Positions 32,856-44,872 of a stretch of DNA of 64,000 nucleotides are shown here, piece by piece. Each line of letters starts with the position of its first letter. Within the stretch, counting starts at the first letter, position 1. Below the pieces are notes generated by a model, which did not search any database, was not told the DNA's origin, and saw nothing but the letters and a program-made list of their open reading frames with translations. Source of the DNA: Dactylorhiza incarnata. Lineage: Eukaryota; Streptophyta; Magnoliopsida; Asparagales; Orchidaceae. The translations under genes and the position numbers were made by a program. Where the stretch lies: contig JAWHQI010000526.1 in assembly GCA_033032865.1 (NCBI GenBank), forward strand, positions 372,001 through 436,000. Reading direction: 5' to 3'.

Positions 32856-33563
32856 AGAGGCCCTCTCCCTTGTAAAAAGGGTTCACATTTTCTAATCCTC
32901 TTTAGGATTTGTGTTCCACCCTTTGTATTTGTGTTTTTATATTTTTCTCTCTCTTGTTTCCCTATGTATCCTCTCTTACTATGTAATAATTTGTTTTTCT
33001 TAAATAAATAGATAACTTGTTCTTCTTGTTCTAAGTTCTAAGTGTTCTCTTAAGTGTTCTTGTTCTTGTTATATATAAGCAAGTTTTTCTATTGTTCATC
33101 AAGTTCTCTTTTTTTGTTCTTATTTTAGTTCTAAATTTTTTTGTTCTTCTTTTGTTTTGTTTAGATTTCCTTTTTTTTTGTTCTTCTTTTTGTTCTTATT
33201 TTAGTTTTGTTTAGTTTTATGTTATGTTATGTGTTAATTTTTTAATTTATGTAGAGTGTGTGTGTGTGTATGAGAGTTAGTTTTACTTATTTGTATTTTT
33301 TTTCTTTTAATTTTAGTTTATTTCATGTAGAGTGTGTGTGTGTATGAGATTAGAATTTATTTGCTTTCATAGTTTAGATTTTAATGCTTTATTTAATGCT
33401 TTCATAATTAGCTTTTCATGCTTTCATAAACTAGATTTTAATGTTTTCTTTCATGCTTTCTTTAAAGCTCTCATAATTAGCTTTTCATGCTTTCTTTATC
33501 GCTTTCATAAATTAGATTTTCTGCTTATTTACAGCTTTCATAACTTAGCTTTTTTGTCTTTTC

Positions 33564-33739
33564 TATCGCTTTTCTTGGTTTTTGCTAAACGCACACCAAG
33601 CCCGCGATTGTTATCATTTTTGTTTTCAAATTAATGCAGTTATTATCGTATTATCGCTTTTCTTGGTTTTTGCTAAATGTACACCAAGCCCGCGATTGTT
33701 ATCATTTTTGTTTTTAATTATTGCAAACACTCACTTATT
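33564..33739 (+). repeat. 88-bp tandem duplication in L
   Basis: TATCGCTTTTCTTGGTTTTT at 33564 recurs at 33652, each followed by GCTAAA, ACACCAAGCCCGCGATTG and TTATCATTTTTG. Confidence 0.85.
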
Positions 33740-33819
33740 TTTAATATCCGATAAAACAATAGGCGTTAGCTCGAAGTAACAATACTCGACGGGTCCCAGG
33801 ACTAAATACGACCTTGATA

Positions 33820-35495
33820 ACCCATTGTATAATGTGGGTAATTTGGTCTTTAGATGTCATAGGATATCACACACACCTTGGGGTGTCAAGACCAGAACAA
33901 GACAAGCATAAATTGAGTTGAGTTAACAATTGCGTCGAATGGTACTCGACTCAACTTAAACTTTATGTCGACGTAACCTAGACTAGAAGTCCAAGCAACT
34001 CAACCACTCTGTCGAAATAGATCAAGTCGACGCTACATCGAAAGGATATCGACGTAGATAAAGGAGCGTATCAAAGCTATCTTAGAATTCGACGCTCCTT
34101 CGACTTCAACTCAACGCATAATGAAGAAATCTGTCGAAGCCATCTGAAGTCGACGCAACGTCAACTACAATTCAACGCAAATAATGAAGTTCAGAATAAA
34201 GACTTCAAATCAATGGATATGTCGATAATAACTCAGAGTTGCGTCGAAATCAGAGTTCAATCAGAGCTTGAAGGAATTCGAAGCTGCTCTTACATGAACT
34301 CGAAGGTGCGTTGATAAGAGAGAAAGAGAAGTCGACGCAACGTCGAATACAGTCTGAAAAAGGAAACCTTTTTCAGCTGTCATTTTGGAACTCTCTCTCA
34401 AGGCCCATAGTACTGAAGACCATTCTACAACGGCTCATTTATTGCCTAGAATAGAAAGGAGCAATAAAGAAGACAACAAAAGCTTTCTTGGAAAGGATGA
34501 ATACAGCTGGAGAACGGGTCGTGAACAAATGAGGAAAGAAAGAGAAAATTGTTCAGGCCAATACCTTTTCAGCACACTCTAAAAGAGGAAAGGAATTCAA
34601 ATTAAATCATGGACAATAAATATGAATATTAGACACAAGAAATGGAGAACATTCAAACACAATTTTCCGAATTCTGTCGATTAGGGCTTCCTCCTCTTCT
34701 TCTTCCTCCTAGAACCCTAAAAGATAGAAAAACAAGAACTCTCTCAGATCACAGATAAACAAAAAGGCTGCTCCTCATCAATATTATACAGCAGCAGGAT
34801 TTCAATAGAAGAAAGTAGAAAAGATCTGAATCTCATAACCCTTGCAAATCTTCACTATCTAAAGCAAGGGTTCAACATTTGCAGATCTAGAAAAGAGATA
34901 GATTGAAGAAGAAGGCTTCATCATAATTCTGAGAACAGAATTCTCCTCCTTTCTTCTTCCTTCTCCCTTCTCCTTTTCCTCAACTATAAAATAGTTTTAA
35001 GAATCCCTCTTCCAAAGGATTCATTGGTTAGAGATCTCCATATCAAAAGATCTGTGGTTCAAGATCTCTTTATCAAAAGATCTGTGGTTCAAGATCTCCT
35101 TATCAAAAGATCTGTGGTTCAAGATCTCCTTATCAAAATATCTGTGGTTCAAGATCTCCTTATCAAAAGATCTTTGGTTCAGAGTCTTCTTATCAAAAGA
35201 CTCAGGCACAGGTGTGCTTTCCTACTATGTGGTAGAAGAGGGAAGTACCCACATTTTGGGGAACCTATATAAAATTATGTGTGTATGTGCTATGACTTTC
35301 TATGTTGTCCCACATTCTTTTTCAGCATTCATTTTCAGAAATCTTAATATTATTTCTTCTACCTGTGGTTTTGGTTTGAGTGCATAAATCCTTATTAAGT
35401 TTATTATCTATACAGTTAAGATAGAAATTTTTTTAAATCTCTATTCACCCCCCCCCCCCTCTAGAGGATTCTGAGAGGCATACTGTGCACTTTCA
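33820..35495 (+). repeat. F 3' LTR, 5' truncated
   Basis: Aligns with F 5' LTR from about 24619 onward; the first ~70 bp, including TGTTGGG, are gone. It has the dyad array (33930-34350), TATA box, six-unit tandem repeat (35030-35205), GGGGAACC block, C run, and ends TTTCA before ACCCA. Confidence 0.9.
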
Positions 35496-35500
35496 ACCCA
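35496..35500. repeat. Right target-site duplication of element F
   Basis: ACCCA, matching 24543-24547. Confidence 0.92.
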
Positions 35501-38026
35501 AGTGAACCTTGAATTGTCATCAAATACTACAAGGGTATAAGCCTCCCCTCCTATGATGAGAACTAACATAGATCCAAACAAATCCATGTGCAACAAAAAC
35601 AGACACCTTGAAAAATCTTTATTAGAGATGCTCTTACAGTTGGTCCTAGATTGCTTGCCAAGTTGGGATGTCTGACAAGGACCTTCCTTAATGCACTTAA
35701 ATTTGGGTCCATTTCTAACTAGGTCTTGAGAAAAAAAGCTTACTTATGGTTTTGTAATTAATGTGAGCAAGTCTCTTGTGCCATTGAACACAAAGAGCCT
35801 CTTTCTCATTAGCCACAAAACACATAGCCATGGAAGAATTTGAATGAAAGAAATATAGATAATAGACATTTCCACTCCTAGTGCCAATTAAGGAAGCCTC
35901 AGATTCTAAGGATTTCTTAACTAAGCACTTATCCATGTAGAAGACAATAACAAAACCTAGATCACAAAGTTGACTTATGCTAATGAGATTGTGATTCAAT
36001 CCTTCCACATAATCAACCTTTGTGATGGTAACTAAGACATTAGAAAGGTTACCAAAACCTTTGGTCACCCCTTTTTCCGAACCTCCAAATATGGTTGTTG
36101 GTCCATTCTCCACAGGGGTGAAGTTTCTCAGATAACTCCTTACTCTACTCATGTTCCTGGAGCAACCACTCTCCAAATACCAAATGGTAGCTTGGTTGGC
36201 ATTTGGACATACATACAAGAAGGATTACCTACCCTTAAGTGCCCAATTGGATTTGGTTCCTTGGTTTTTGTTAGGAGGATAAACTTGAACACCACACCTC
36301 TGAGTGGTCTGCACTATTTTTGCACTAGGCCCTTTTGGGTTGAACCAATAGTCCAAGGCTAAGTGACCAACATTCCCACAACACCAACACTCGTACCTAT
36401 TGTATCATCTCTTCTGCCTCACCATCTGAGTAGAATAGCAATGTTGGTGGGCAGGAGTGAAGACAGTTGTCCTAACAAATATTGGGTCTTACAAGTGTGA
36501 GTATGTAGTGGGGGTGGTCTCATCATCTTTTGGTTCACCTTCTTGTAAACAGGCTTGGTAGGAACTTCCTTTCCCTTGATTTTGAGTGTTGTTGCTGCAG
36601 GTCCATGGACAATGGGACCTGGCTTCTTCATCTAAATCTCTTTATAGGGTGCTTTAAAAGCACTCAGCCCAAAGCCTGCTCTTCTACTTGTGATAGAGGG
36701 CTTACTGCCACTTGTTGAGCTAGCATTGGTCAGATGAACATATGAAGATTACTTGTCAAAGGGATTTGATGCCATCATCACCTTCTTAAAAGAAGGTTGA
36801 GCTTCAAAAGCTTTGTCTTTGACTATCTCCTTATTGAAACCTACACCAGCTCTGAATGGTGCAGAGAAACTGTCAATGATAGGAAGGGCAGTCTTGGGCT
36901 TTGTAAAGCTGGCAACAATTCTCTTTTCAGCCAACAACATTTCCTCAAGGTCCATGATGACCTTGTTCTTCTGATTCAATTCAGCATTTTTGAGCTTTGT
37001 GTCTTCCTTGAATCTGTCCAACTCTTTGCTCATAGCAGCCAGCTTCTCAGATGTCTCCTAGAGCTCAGAGTGGGTAGTTCTCAAGGAATCTAACTCCTTT
37101 GTCTGAACTTTAAGGAGTTTCTTGCTGTTCTTGAAAGCCTTCCACAAAGCTTCATATTGTTGTATTAATTATGATTCATTCTCATGTGAGGATCTTGAGG
37201 ATGTGTTGTTGGCAGCAGACTCATTGTTCTCATCATGCATGGAATCTGCCATTGATTTCGAATCAGAGGCAGATAGGGGAGCTCTGATTAGTACCTTCCC
37301 ATGAGAGATGTTGTCATCCTGGATTTCTTCATTTATGTTCATAAGGCCAATTAGAGCTTCCTCCTTGTTTCTAAAGAGATTGATTCAGAATCATTAAGGG
37401 TTCTGATTTACTTTGATATGAATCCTTTTTCTGATTTCTTTTTGTCACTTGACCTTCTTTTGTCTTCATAATTCTTTGATTCCCTCTTCTTGGAGGGGAA
37501 ATCAGCAATCATGTGACCAGTCTTGTCGCAGGAGTAGCAAACTGTGTTAGTTAAATCATATTTACTAGGTTTTGATTTTTACCTTTCCTCCCTTGAGGAT
37601 TTAGATCTGTCATATTGACTAGATCTTCTAGCGCTTGAAGAGGATGTTCTATGGTTGTCTCTTCTCCTTTTGGATATCATCTTTTTGAGTTGCTTGGAGA
37701 AGAGGGCCAGTTCTTTGTCAGTGTTGTCAGATTCTTATGTGCTAGCATCAAAAGCTTCATTGCTTTCAGATCTGTCTTGAATTGCAGGGGTCTTGTCCTT
37801 GGTTCACCTCAAGCTTTCAGCCGTAAAAGCAATGGACCTTTCTCTGGTACTCCCCTTGAGCTTTCTTCTTCAGCTTTTCTAGTATTAAGTTGAAGGTCAT
37901 AAGACAGCAACTTCCCATATAGGTTCTTTGGCTTCATGTTGCCCAGTTGACCCATTTCTTTTATGGCATTGATTTTGATATCCCATTCCTTAGTGAGGGA
38001 TCTAAGGAATTTATCATTCAGATCTG

Positions 38027-38031
38027 ATTTG
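38027..38031. repeat. Left target-site duplication of element G
   Basis: ATTTG, repeated at 49700-49704. Confidence 0.93.
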
Positions 38032-39500
38032 TGTTGGAACAACCCTATTACTGATTTGGGCTAGGATCACTATGTTTTAACTAAGGATCAAGTTGACCCC
38101 ATTGTATAGTTTAAGGGTCAAGTTTTTAGGCTGTTAGAGTAGCTAGAACTTAAGGAAAATTTAAGTTCCTAGCGTTCGACAAATGGCGAGTGGCGTTCGA
38201 CGAATGTCTAGCATCGTTCGACGAATTGTTCTCAGCAGACTGAAGTATTATAGCCAGTCCCAGCGCTCGACATTCTCTAAGCAGTGCTCGACGAATTCTA
38301 GGCAGCGTTCGACGAATTCCATCCAAAGCTCGACAAATTCTGTATTAAAGCTCAGTTCGACAAATACAAGCCCAGATTATTTAATATCAGTTATTTGTCA
38401 GCACTCTGAACACAGATCGACGACTTTTACGGATCTATTCAATATATTTGGACGTATTCAAGACAGTTAAGTAAGGATATTATTTTCTTTAAATATATTC
38501 CTTCTTTCCTTTGTTCCAAGACAAAGATAGCCATTGACAATTAATGCAATGGAGTATTTCATGGCTAAGGAGTTAAAAGACCTGCCAAAGTCGTTTTGTC
38601 TTTGTTGTTATTACAAGAAAGAATTAAACCCTGATTATTCTATTCCAAAAAGAGAATATATCAAAGACAGACATCATTGTCTTATCTCTCGACAGAATTC
38701 AAATATTATTCTTAAAGAATACAGAAACACAACAACAAGTATAGAGAAAGAAAAAAGAAGAATACTCAGTCTATATTCTCAGTCTTCTTCTTCTTCCTCA
38801 AGCATCAATCATCTTCTCTCTAAGAACATCTTCTTCAAGATCCATCTCTCAGATATTTGCTGCAAATTCAAGTCTTCTAAAAGGGCAACAAGGAATCTGA
38901 AGAACCTTTTCTTCTATATCAATCTGCTAAAGAAGATTTGTGTATTCAAGAGAAAGCTTATCCATCATCTGTCAAATACTTCAATCAGACAGGGGGAGCT
39001 TTACAACAAGTCCACTAGAGTCTTCTCTCAGCATCTTGACAGAGAAGAACACTATAACCTCTTTCTCACCTCTCTTGTACAGGGTTAATAATCCCTTCAA
39101 AAGTGTAACTCCTTGGTGGCAAGACACCTGATCAAAAAATCTAGTTGGTTTTGAGCACCTGAACAAAAGCTCTGTGGTGTGTGGACACCTGATCAAAATC
39201 ACCTTGGTGTTAGGGCACCTGATCAACCCTCCTGGTGGACTCCTACTAAGGGTGGTAGAAGAGTGGACTACCAATATTTATTGGGGAACCACTATAAATT
39301 CCTTGTGTCTTCTGTGTGTGTTTATTTCTTTGTGCTGTGCTGTGTGCTTTTACTCATTCAGTTTTTCTGTTTATATATATCACTCTGCTTACACATATAT
39401 ATAACACTATTTTAATTCCACTATAAAACTAAGGAAAAGTTTTTAATACTCTATTCACCCCCACCCTCTAGAGTAACTTAAGATCTAACCTTCACTTTCA
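38032..39500 (+). repeat. G 5' LTR
   Basis: Begins TGTTGGAACAACCC, ends TCACTTTCA. Contains a GCGTTCGACGAATTC half-site array (38171-38390), a CACCTGATCAAAA tandem repeat (39125-39230), a conserved GGGGAACCACTATAAATTCC block (39279-39299) and TTCACCCCC/TCTAGAG. No convincing TATA box is seen upstream of the tandem repeat. Confidence 0.92.
38171..38390. repeat. GCGTTCGACGAA array in G 5' LTR
   Basis: About nine copies of TTCGACGAA, CTCGACAAATTC and related forms, 20-45 bp apart. Repeated at 48351-48560 in the 3' LTR. These are single half-sites, unlike the paired dyads inside G. Confidence 0.88.
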
Positions 39501-39502
39501 AT

Positions 39503-39517
39503 TGGTATCAGATGCAG
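39503..39517 (+). other. Primer-binding site of element G
   Basis: TGGTATCAGATGCAG, two bases after the LTR; initiator-Met type. Confidence 0.88.
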
Positions 39518-39611
39518 TTGATTCTTTACAGGCTAACACCTGAATCACAAAGATCAATTAGATCTTAAATTAATTTAGAGTTTTTGTTTATCTATTTCCT
39601 GTTAAAAACTC

Positions 39612-41678
39612 ATGGCATAAAACAAGGAGTACTCAAGCACAAGACCTACTATGTGCAATCTTAGCAAGTTTTCACTTTGGAAAGCAAGGATTAGGCTTTA
39701 TATGAACTCTATTGATGAAGAGATTTTCAATGTTATTCTGACAGGGCCTCCAGCACCTACAACATCATCAAGCACTGAAGCTACAGCAGACAATCATGTT
39801 GTCCCACCTCCTGAGTGGACAGAAACACAAAAGAAGCAAAGAAGTGCTGATGTTAAAGCCATGAACATTCTGGCTCAAACTATGTTTGATGACATATTTC
39901 AAAAAGTGGTTGAATGTACTTCAGCTAGAGAGATTTGGATCTCACTAAATAATATGGTTACAGGTTCTGCAAATGAAAGAAAAGACAGAAGATCACACTT
40001 GATCTCTCTGTATGAAAACTTCAAGAAAGGAGAAACAGAGACAGTTGCTGACATGTATAACAGACTCAGTCTCATAATCAATGAGCTGAAATCTCTGGAC
40101 AAAGTGATATCTATCACTGAAGTCAATGATAAGATCCTAATGTGCTTTCCCAACACATGGGATTCTAGAATCTGGACAATCAAGGAAGCCAGAAGTCTCA
40201 TTGAGATTACCAATGAAGCTTTGTTGGGCAAACTCAAATCTTATGAGCAGCTCATCAAATCCAGGGAAGCTGAATCATCCACTACATCTCCAGCAACAAA
40301 GAAAGAAAAGAGCATTGATTTCAAAGCAGCTGATGCAGAAGAAGAAAAGACTCCAAAAGATGAGGAGTTTATGAGCCGCATTGCCAAGAGATTTTACAAA
40401 ATGGCTAAGAAGGACTTCAGAAAGAAGGAGTCCAGATCAAGAGAAAAGCAAAGGTATGACAAATCAACTCCTAAAGAAGTTATTTGTTATGGTTGCAGGA
40501 AACCTGGACAATACCTGACAGAATGTCTAGAAGAGCAAAAGAAAGAGCAGAAAAAGGAAAAAGAAGAGAAAAGAAGCTCCAGCAAATCTCCCTCCCACAA
40601 GCAGAAAAAGAAGGAAAGAGGATTTATTGCAGAATCTTGGAGTGAAACTGAATCTGAACAATCATCCAGTTCATATGATGATGATGAAGAAAAATCAAAT
40701 GAAAGTGACCATTGTCTAATGGCAATATATGACTCAGGCAGTGAGTTAGAATATGCTTCCTCATCCAGTTCCAGTGATGATGAAGAAGAAAGAACATTCT
40801 GCATGATGTCTATCAATGCCTCGGGACATAATTCTGATAAGGAAAAATTAGAATCTGAAGCAGAAGATGATGTCGATCAGGTATTATCTCATTTTGATTT
40901 TACTTCAGTTGAATTCAAGGCTGAATTCAAAGTTCTTTGCTTAGACTTACTAAAATCCGAGAATGAGATAATCTCACTCAGAAGTAAGCTAGATGACATG
41001 AAAATTATAAGTGAAGAAAATATAAAACTTAAAAAGGATTTGGCTACCTCCAGGGAACATATTGTTCTCATTGAGAGAAAGTTGTCTGAAGCCAAAGAGT
41101 TTGAAGAATCCCTAAATGGGAGAAGCATCAAACTGATGGACATAACAAGCACAGTTAATGCTAGACTTAATAGCAAATTGGGCTTGGGTGCCTCATCAAG
41201 TGAGCCACATCTGATTAAGAAGAATATATTATCTACACCGATAAAATTCATATCTGCTAAAAGCAAAGAGGCTGTAGAAGCAAATAAAGATGTTTCAAGA
41301 AAGTATGTTAAGAATAAAAGAATTCAGAAGAATTTGTCGAACGAAGCTCGACGAAAAGATTCCAATTTGTCGAACGGAGATCGACGAAAACTGAAAACAG
41401 ATTTTCAGTATAGTTATTACATGGACGGCGCTCGACGAAACCATATACATTCGTCGAACGGCGATCGACGAATTTACCCAAATTTGTCGAACAGATATTA
41501 TACACAGAATTTCAAGAATTCTAATTCTAAACACACTGAAAATCCTTTCACTGAATGGATTATACCTCCAAGGAGATATCATCCACAAGGCTATACAGAT
41601 CAGCCTGAAATGTCCTTTATCTCTGAATATTGTGGTAAGACAAAAGGACCCAAGGTAGTCTGGGTCAAAAACAACTAG
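39612..41678 (+). pseudogene. gag: G gag, nearly intact
   Basis: Original start judged to be ATG 39612, in frame with the long ORF; its third codon is TAA (39618-39620), so reading is clean only from 39651 (MCNLSKFSLWKARIRLYM). 675 codons follow. Capsid: SAREIWISLNNMVTGSANER, EVNDKILMCFPNTWDSRIW. Zinc knuckle CYGCRKPGQYLTEC near 40485-40526, with Gln in place of the His ligand. Ser/Glu/Asp-rich acidic tail (40630-40880), a long coiled-coil-like segment (40920-41110), then a repeat-bearing end (41334-41510) in which NLSNGDRRK-type peptides are encoded by TCGACGAA dyads. Stops at TAG 41676-41678, followed by a pyrimidine tract and CTGCAGGT before the protease. Confidence 0.85.
41334..41472. repeat. 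TCGACGAA dyads inside G gag
   Basis: Arms TTNGTCGA and TCGACGAA separated by 7 nt at 41333-41355, 41366-41388 and 41450-41472; the last has perfect 8-bp arms. A further right half-site lies near 41431. They are coding, in frame, and give NLSNxxRRK-like peptides. Confidence 0.88.
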
Positions 41679-41700
41679 TTTATTTTTCTTTCTCTGCAGG
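41679..41700 (+). promoter_or_regulatory. Splice-acceptor-like tract between G gag and pol
   Basis: T-rich stretch ending TTTCTCTGCAGG between the gag stop and the protease frame. Element A has a shorter version (CTCCTTCATGCAGGT) at the same place. It could be an intron 3' end; no donor was identified, so this is tentative. Confidence 0.35.
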
Positions 41701-44700
41701 TACACAGCTATCCAAAGATAAAGAATATTGGTACTTGGATAGTGGATGCTCAAAGCATATGACAGGAAATAAGGCCAACCTAAGCAATTATAAGGCAAAG
41801 CTTGGACCCAAAGTTGTCTTTGGAGACTCCAACTGTGGGCAAACAAAAGGGTATGGACAAGTCAAGGTTGGAGCAGTCACCTTCAAAGAAGTATCATATG
41901 TCAAAGGTCTCAAGCACAACCTCTTCAGCATAAGCCAGTTATGTGATGAAGGTTATCAGGTAACCTTTAACCCTTCCCAATGTCTTATTACCAAAAATAA
42001 AAATAAAAATGTATTATCTGGTATTAGACAAGCAAACATTTATCTAGTCAATTTTGACTCTGCAAATACAGACATCTGTCTATTTAATTCAATAAGTAAG
42101 ATAAATGAACTATGGCATAAAAGGCTTGGACACTTTAACCTTAGAACTATCTCTAAGCTTTCTAAGGACAATCTTGTCAGAGGACTGCCTTCTGGTTCAT
42201 ACAAGAAGGAAGGATTTTGCAAGGCTTGTCAGTTAGGTAAGCAGACTAGAAGTAGTTTCAAATCTTTATCCAAGAGTGATTCACCTAGGATTCTGTATTT
42301 ATCGAATTTAGATCTTTTTGGACCTATTGCTATACAGAGCTTAGGAGGGAAGCATTATTCTCTAGTTATTGTAGATGACTTCTCAAGATTCACTTGGGTT
42401 TTCTTTCTTAGGAACAAGTCTGGCACTTTCAAAGTTCTAACAGACTTTCTCAGGTCCATCAAGACTGAGTACTCTACTGTAGTTGCATTGATCAGAAGTG
42501 ATCATGGAACTGAGTTTGAGTCTCTTCTGATGAGAGAATTCTATGGAAAAGAAGGGATCAGGCAGTGTTTCTCTGCTCCTAGAAGCCCTCAACAAAATGG
42601 GGTAGCTGAAAGGAAAAATAAAACACTAATTGAATCAACAACTACATTGCTTGCTGATGCTCACTTTCCACTCTCCTTTTGGGCAGAGGCAGTGAACACA
42701 GCAAATTATGTGTTGAATAGAAGCCTGATACATAAACTTAAGGGTAAGACTCCCTATGAACTACTCAAGAATAAAAAGCCTAAGGTTAGCTATTTTGAGA
42801 TTTTTGGTTGTAAATGTTATGTGCATAACAATGATAAGAAATATCTAAGGAAGATTGAAGCTAAGGCCGCTGAAGGCATATTCCTTGGATACTCTCTATC
42901 TAGTAAGGAATATAGAGTCTACAACAAATCTACTCTTAAAATAGAGGAGTCCATGCATGTTTCTTTTGATGAAACTAACCTATTGAATGAGGAGAGGAAT
43001 ACCACCTCTACCATAAATACTTTGCCGGTATCAGATCTATGTGGAGAGCTAAGTGAGCTAAATCTAGAGAAAAGAGATTCTTCACTTCCAACAACTCAAA
43101 CACTTGAAGATAGTGAAGAAGAAGATCATCCATAAGATCTTGCTGACAAGTCAATTCAAGTGATAGTTGATCAAATTCCTCAAGAAGATATCATTGCTGA
43201 ACCAACTCCAACTGTTGACCACATCACAGTTAGAGATCATCCAATATCACAAGTAATTGGAGATATTTCAGCAGGTATACAAACAAGGCATCAACTACAC
43301 CAAAATCAGATGCATACTTGTTTCCTATCACAAGTTGAACCTCAAACTATAACAGATGCAGAACAAGATCCAAATTGGATTCTTGCAATGCAAGAGGATC
43401 TCAACCAATTTGAATGGAACAAGGTTTGGGATTTGGTTCCAAGACCAAAGGGCCATCCAGTCATTGGCACTAAATGGGTCTTCAGGAACAAGCTAGATGA
43501 ACAAGGCAACATTGTGAGAAATAAAGCAAGACTGGTAGCCCAAGGATATTCACATGAAGAAGGGATTGATTATGCTCAGACCTTTGCTCCTGTTGCAAGG
43601 CTTGAAGCAATCAGAATCTTTCTTGCATTTGCTGCATATAAAAAGTTCAAAGTATATCAAATGGATTTGAAGAGTGCATTCTTAAATGGAGAAATTAAAG
43701 AAGAAGTCTATGTGGAACAACCACCAAGTTTCATCTCTCCAACTCAAGCCTCTTTTGTATTTAAGCTTAAGAAAGCTCTTTATGGTCTCAAACAAGCTCC
43801 TAGAGCATGGTATGAGACTTTAGCTAGTTTTCTTTTGGAAAACAATTTCTGTAGAGGCATAGTAGATAAAACCCTATTTTGTAAGATTCATAAAAATCAA
43901 ACCTTGCTAGTTCAAATATATGTAGATGACATTATTTTTGGCTCTACTGATTAAAATTTGTGCAAAAGATTTTCTAATCTAATGCAATCTAAATTTGAAA
44001 TGAGTAGAATGGGTGAGTTATCATACTTCATTGGTCTTCAAGTGAAGCAAACTCCAAATGGAATCTTCATATCCTAATCTAAGTATGCTAAGGAATTAGT
44101 GAAAAGGTTTGGTATGTCTGATTCCTCCACCATGAAAACACCCATGCCCTCAAATGCCGTTGTTGATAATGATGAATTAAGGAAACCTGTTGATTCAAAA
44201 GTATATAGAGCAATTGTTGTCTCACTACTTTATTTAACAGCTAGTAGGCCTGACATAATGTTTGCTACCTGTATTTTTGCTAGGTTTCAAGTTAACCCCA
44301 AAGAATCTCACTTAATTTTATTAAAAAGGATTTTGAGATATATAAAGGGTTGCCCTAATCTAGGACTTTGGTATCCAACAGCATCTGAATTTGAATTAAC
44401 TGGATTCTCAGATTATGATTATACTGGATGCAGAGTAGACAGGAAAAGCACATCAGGAACTTGTCAGTTTCTTGGTGATAGGCTTGTGTCTTGGTTTTGT
44501 AAGAAGTAGACATCTGTGTCCACATCAACAGCTGAAGCTGAATACATGGCTGCTGGCAGTTGCTGCTCACAGTTGTTGTTGATACAAAATCTGCTTCTAG
44601 ACTATGGTGTCAACTTAAATAATTCAACTATATTTTGTGACAATACAAGTGCAATATCTATAGCACAAAATCCAGTTCTCCATAGTAGGACTAAACACAT

Positions 44701-44872
44701 AGAAATTAGGCACCACTTCCATAGGGATAATGTGGATAAAAATAAAATTTGCCTACAATTTATTTCTACTGATTTACAAAGAGCTGACATTTTCACCAAA
44801 CCCTTTGATGAAACAAATCATATCTTCTTTATAAATCAAATAGGAATGATAGATGGAGACTCAATCTGTTAA
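41699..44872 (+). pseudogene. pol: G pol: protease, integrase, RT, RNase H
   Basis: One frame throughout, from GTQLSKDKEYW with no ATG at its start. Protease WYLDSGCSKHMTG. Integrase finger LWHKRLGHFNLRT/CKACQLGKQ, core LSNLDLFGPI, VDDFSRFTWVFF, IRSDHGTEF, NGVAERKNKTL, all three acidic residues present. [42 protein letters not shown], active site [12 protein letters not shown]. RNase H: GFSDYDYTGC, TAEAEYMAAGSCC, IFCDNTSAI, ending IGMIDGDSIC. Four in-frame stops: 43133-43135, 43952-43954, 44075-44077, 44507-44509. No frameshift and no lost catalytic residue seen, so inactivation looks recent compared with B. Confidence 0.92.

Larger units (their letters stand above)
31833..33819 (+). mobile_element. 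Gypsy-type LTR L, 3' end lost
   Basis: Starts TGATGAATAG, shares TTTAATATAATTT near its start with J, has a TATA box (32848-32855), a T-rich leader, and near its right end AAATACGACCTTGATA, which matches AATACGACCTTGATA in E's LTR near 27582. It fuses to F's 3' LTR at 33819/33820 with no LTR terminus, so it was cut by a deletion. Inserted in E's integrase. No coding sequence. Confidence 0.6.
24548..35495 (+). mobile_element. SIRE-like Copia element F, gutted by Gypsy insertions and deletion
   Basis: The 5' LTR, PBS and first codons of gag (ATGAGTTCTAAGGATTA at 26372) remain. Then Gypsy element E starts at 26390, Gypsy LTR L at 31833, and F's 3' LTR resumes at about 33820 without its first ~70 bp. 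All of F's gag-pol is gone. Matching ACCCA duplications outside both LTRs show that the outer ends are original, so the loss was internal. Confidence 0.88.
35496..38031 (-). pseudogene. gag-pol: B gag C-terminal part, protease, integrase N-terminal half
   Basis: Read from 38031 leftward: SDLNDKFLRSLTKEWD (capsid end), knuckle CYSCDKTGHMIADF near 37540 with the last Cys replaced by Phe, a Ser/Asp-rich stretch, a long heptad-like helix (KELDRFKEDTKLKNAELNQK, 36749-37033), the CWCCG-type second knuckle region near 36380, protease WYLESGCSRNMS at about 36170 (Glu replaces the catalytic Asp), the integrase finger QWHKRLAHINYKT, and the core LTLVVFDDNSRFTW up to the F insertion. Many stops. Protease and polymerase sites are both dead in B, so it has long been inactive. 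Confidence 0.85.

Noticed and set aside
32529..32856. Pro/Cys-rich and Gly/Ala-rich ORFs on both strands
   Set aside because: GC-rich simple repeat in LTR L; no protein family features.
35021..35272. ORFs on both strands with repeated peptides
   Set aside because: They translate the 30-bp tandem repeat of the F 3' LTR.
38534..39088. 184-codon ORF in the G 5' LTR
   Set aside because: Within the LTR leader; the counterpart in the 3' LTR (about 48740-49260) is broken by stops, so there is no constraint.
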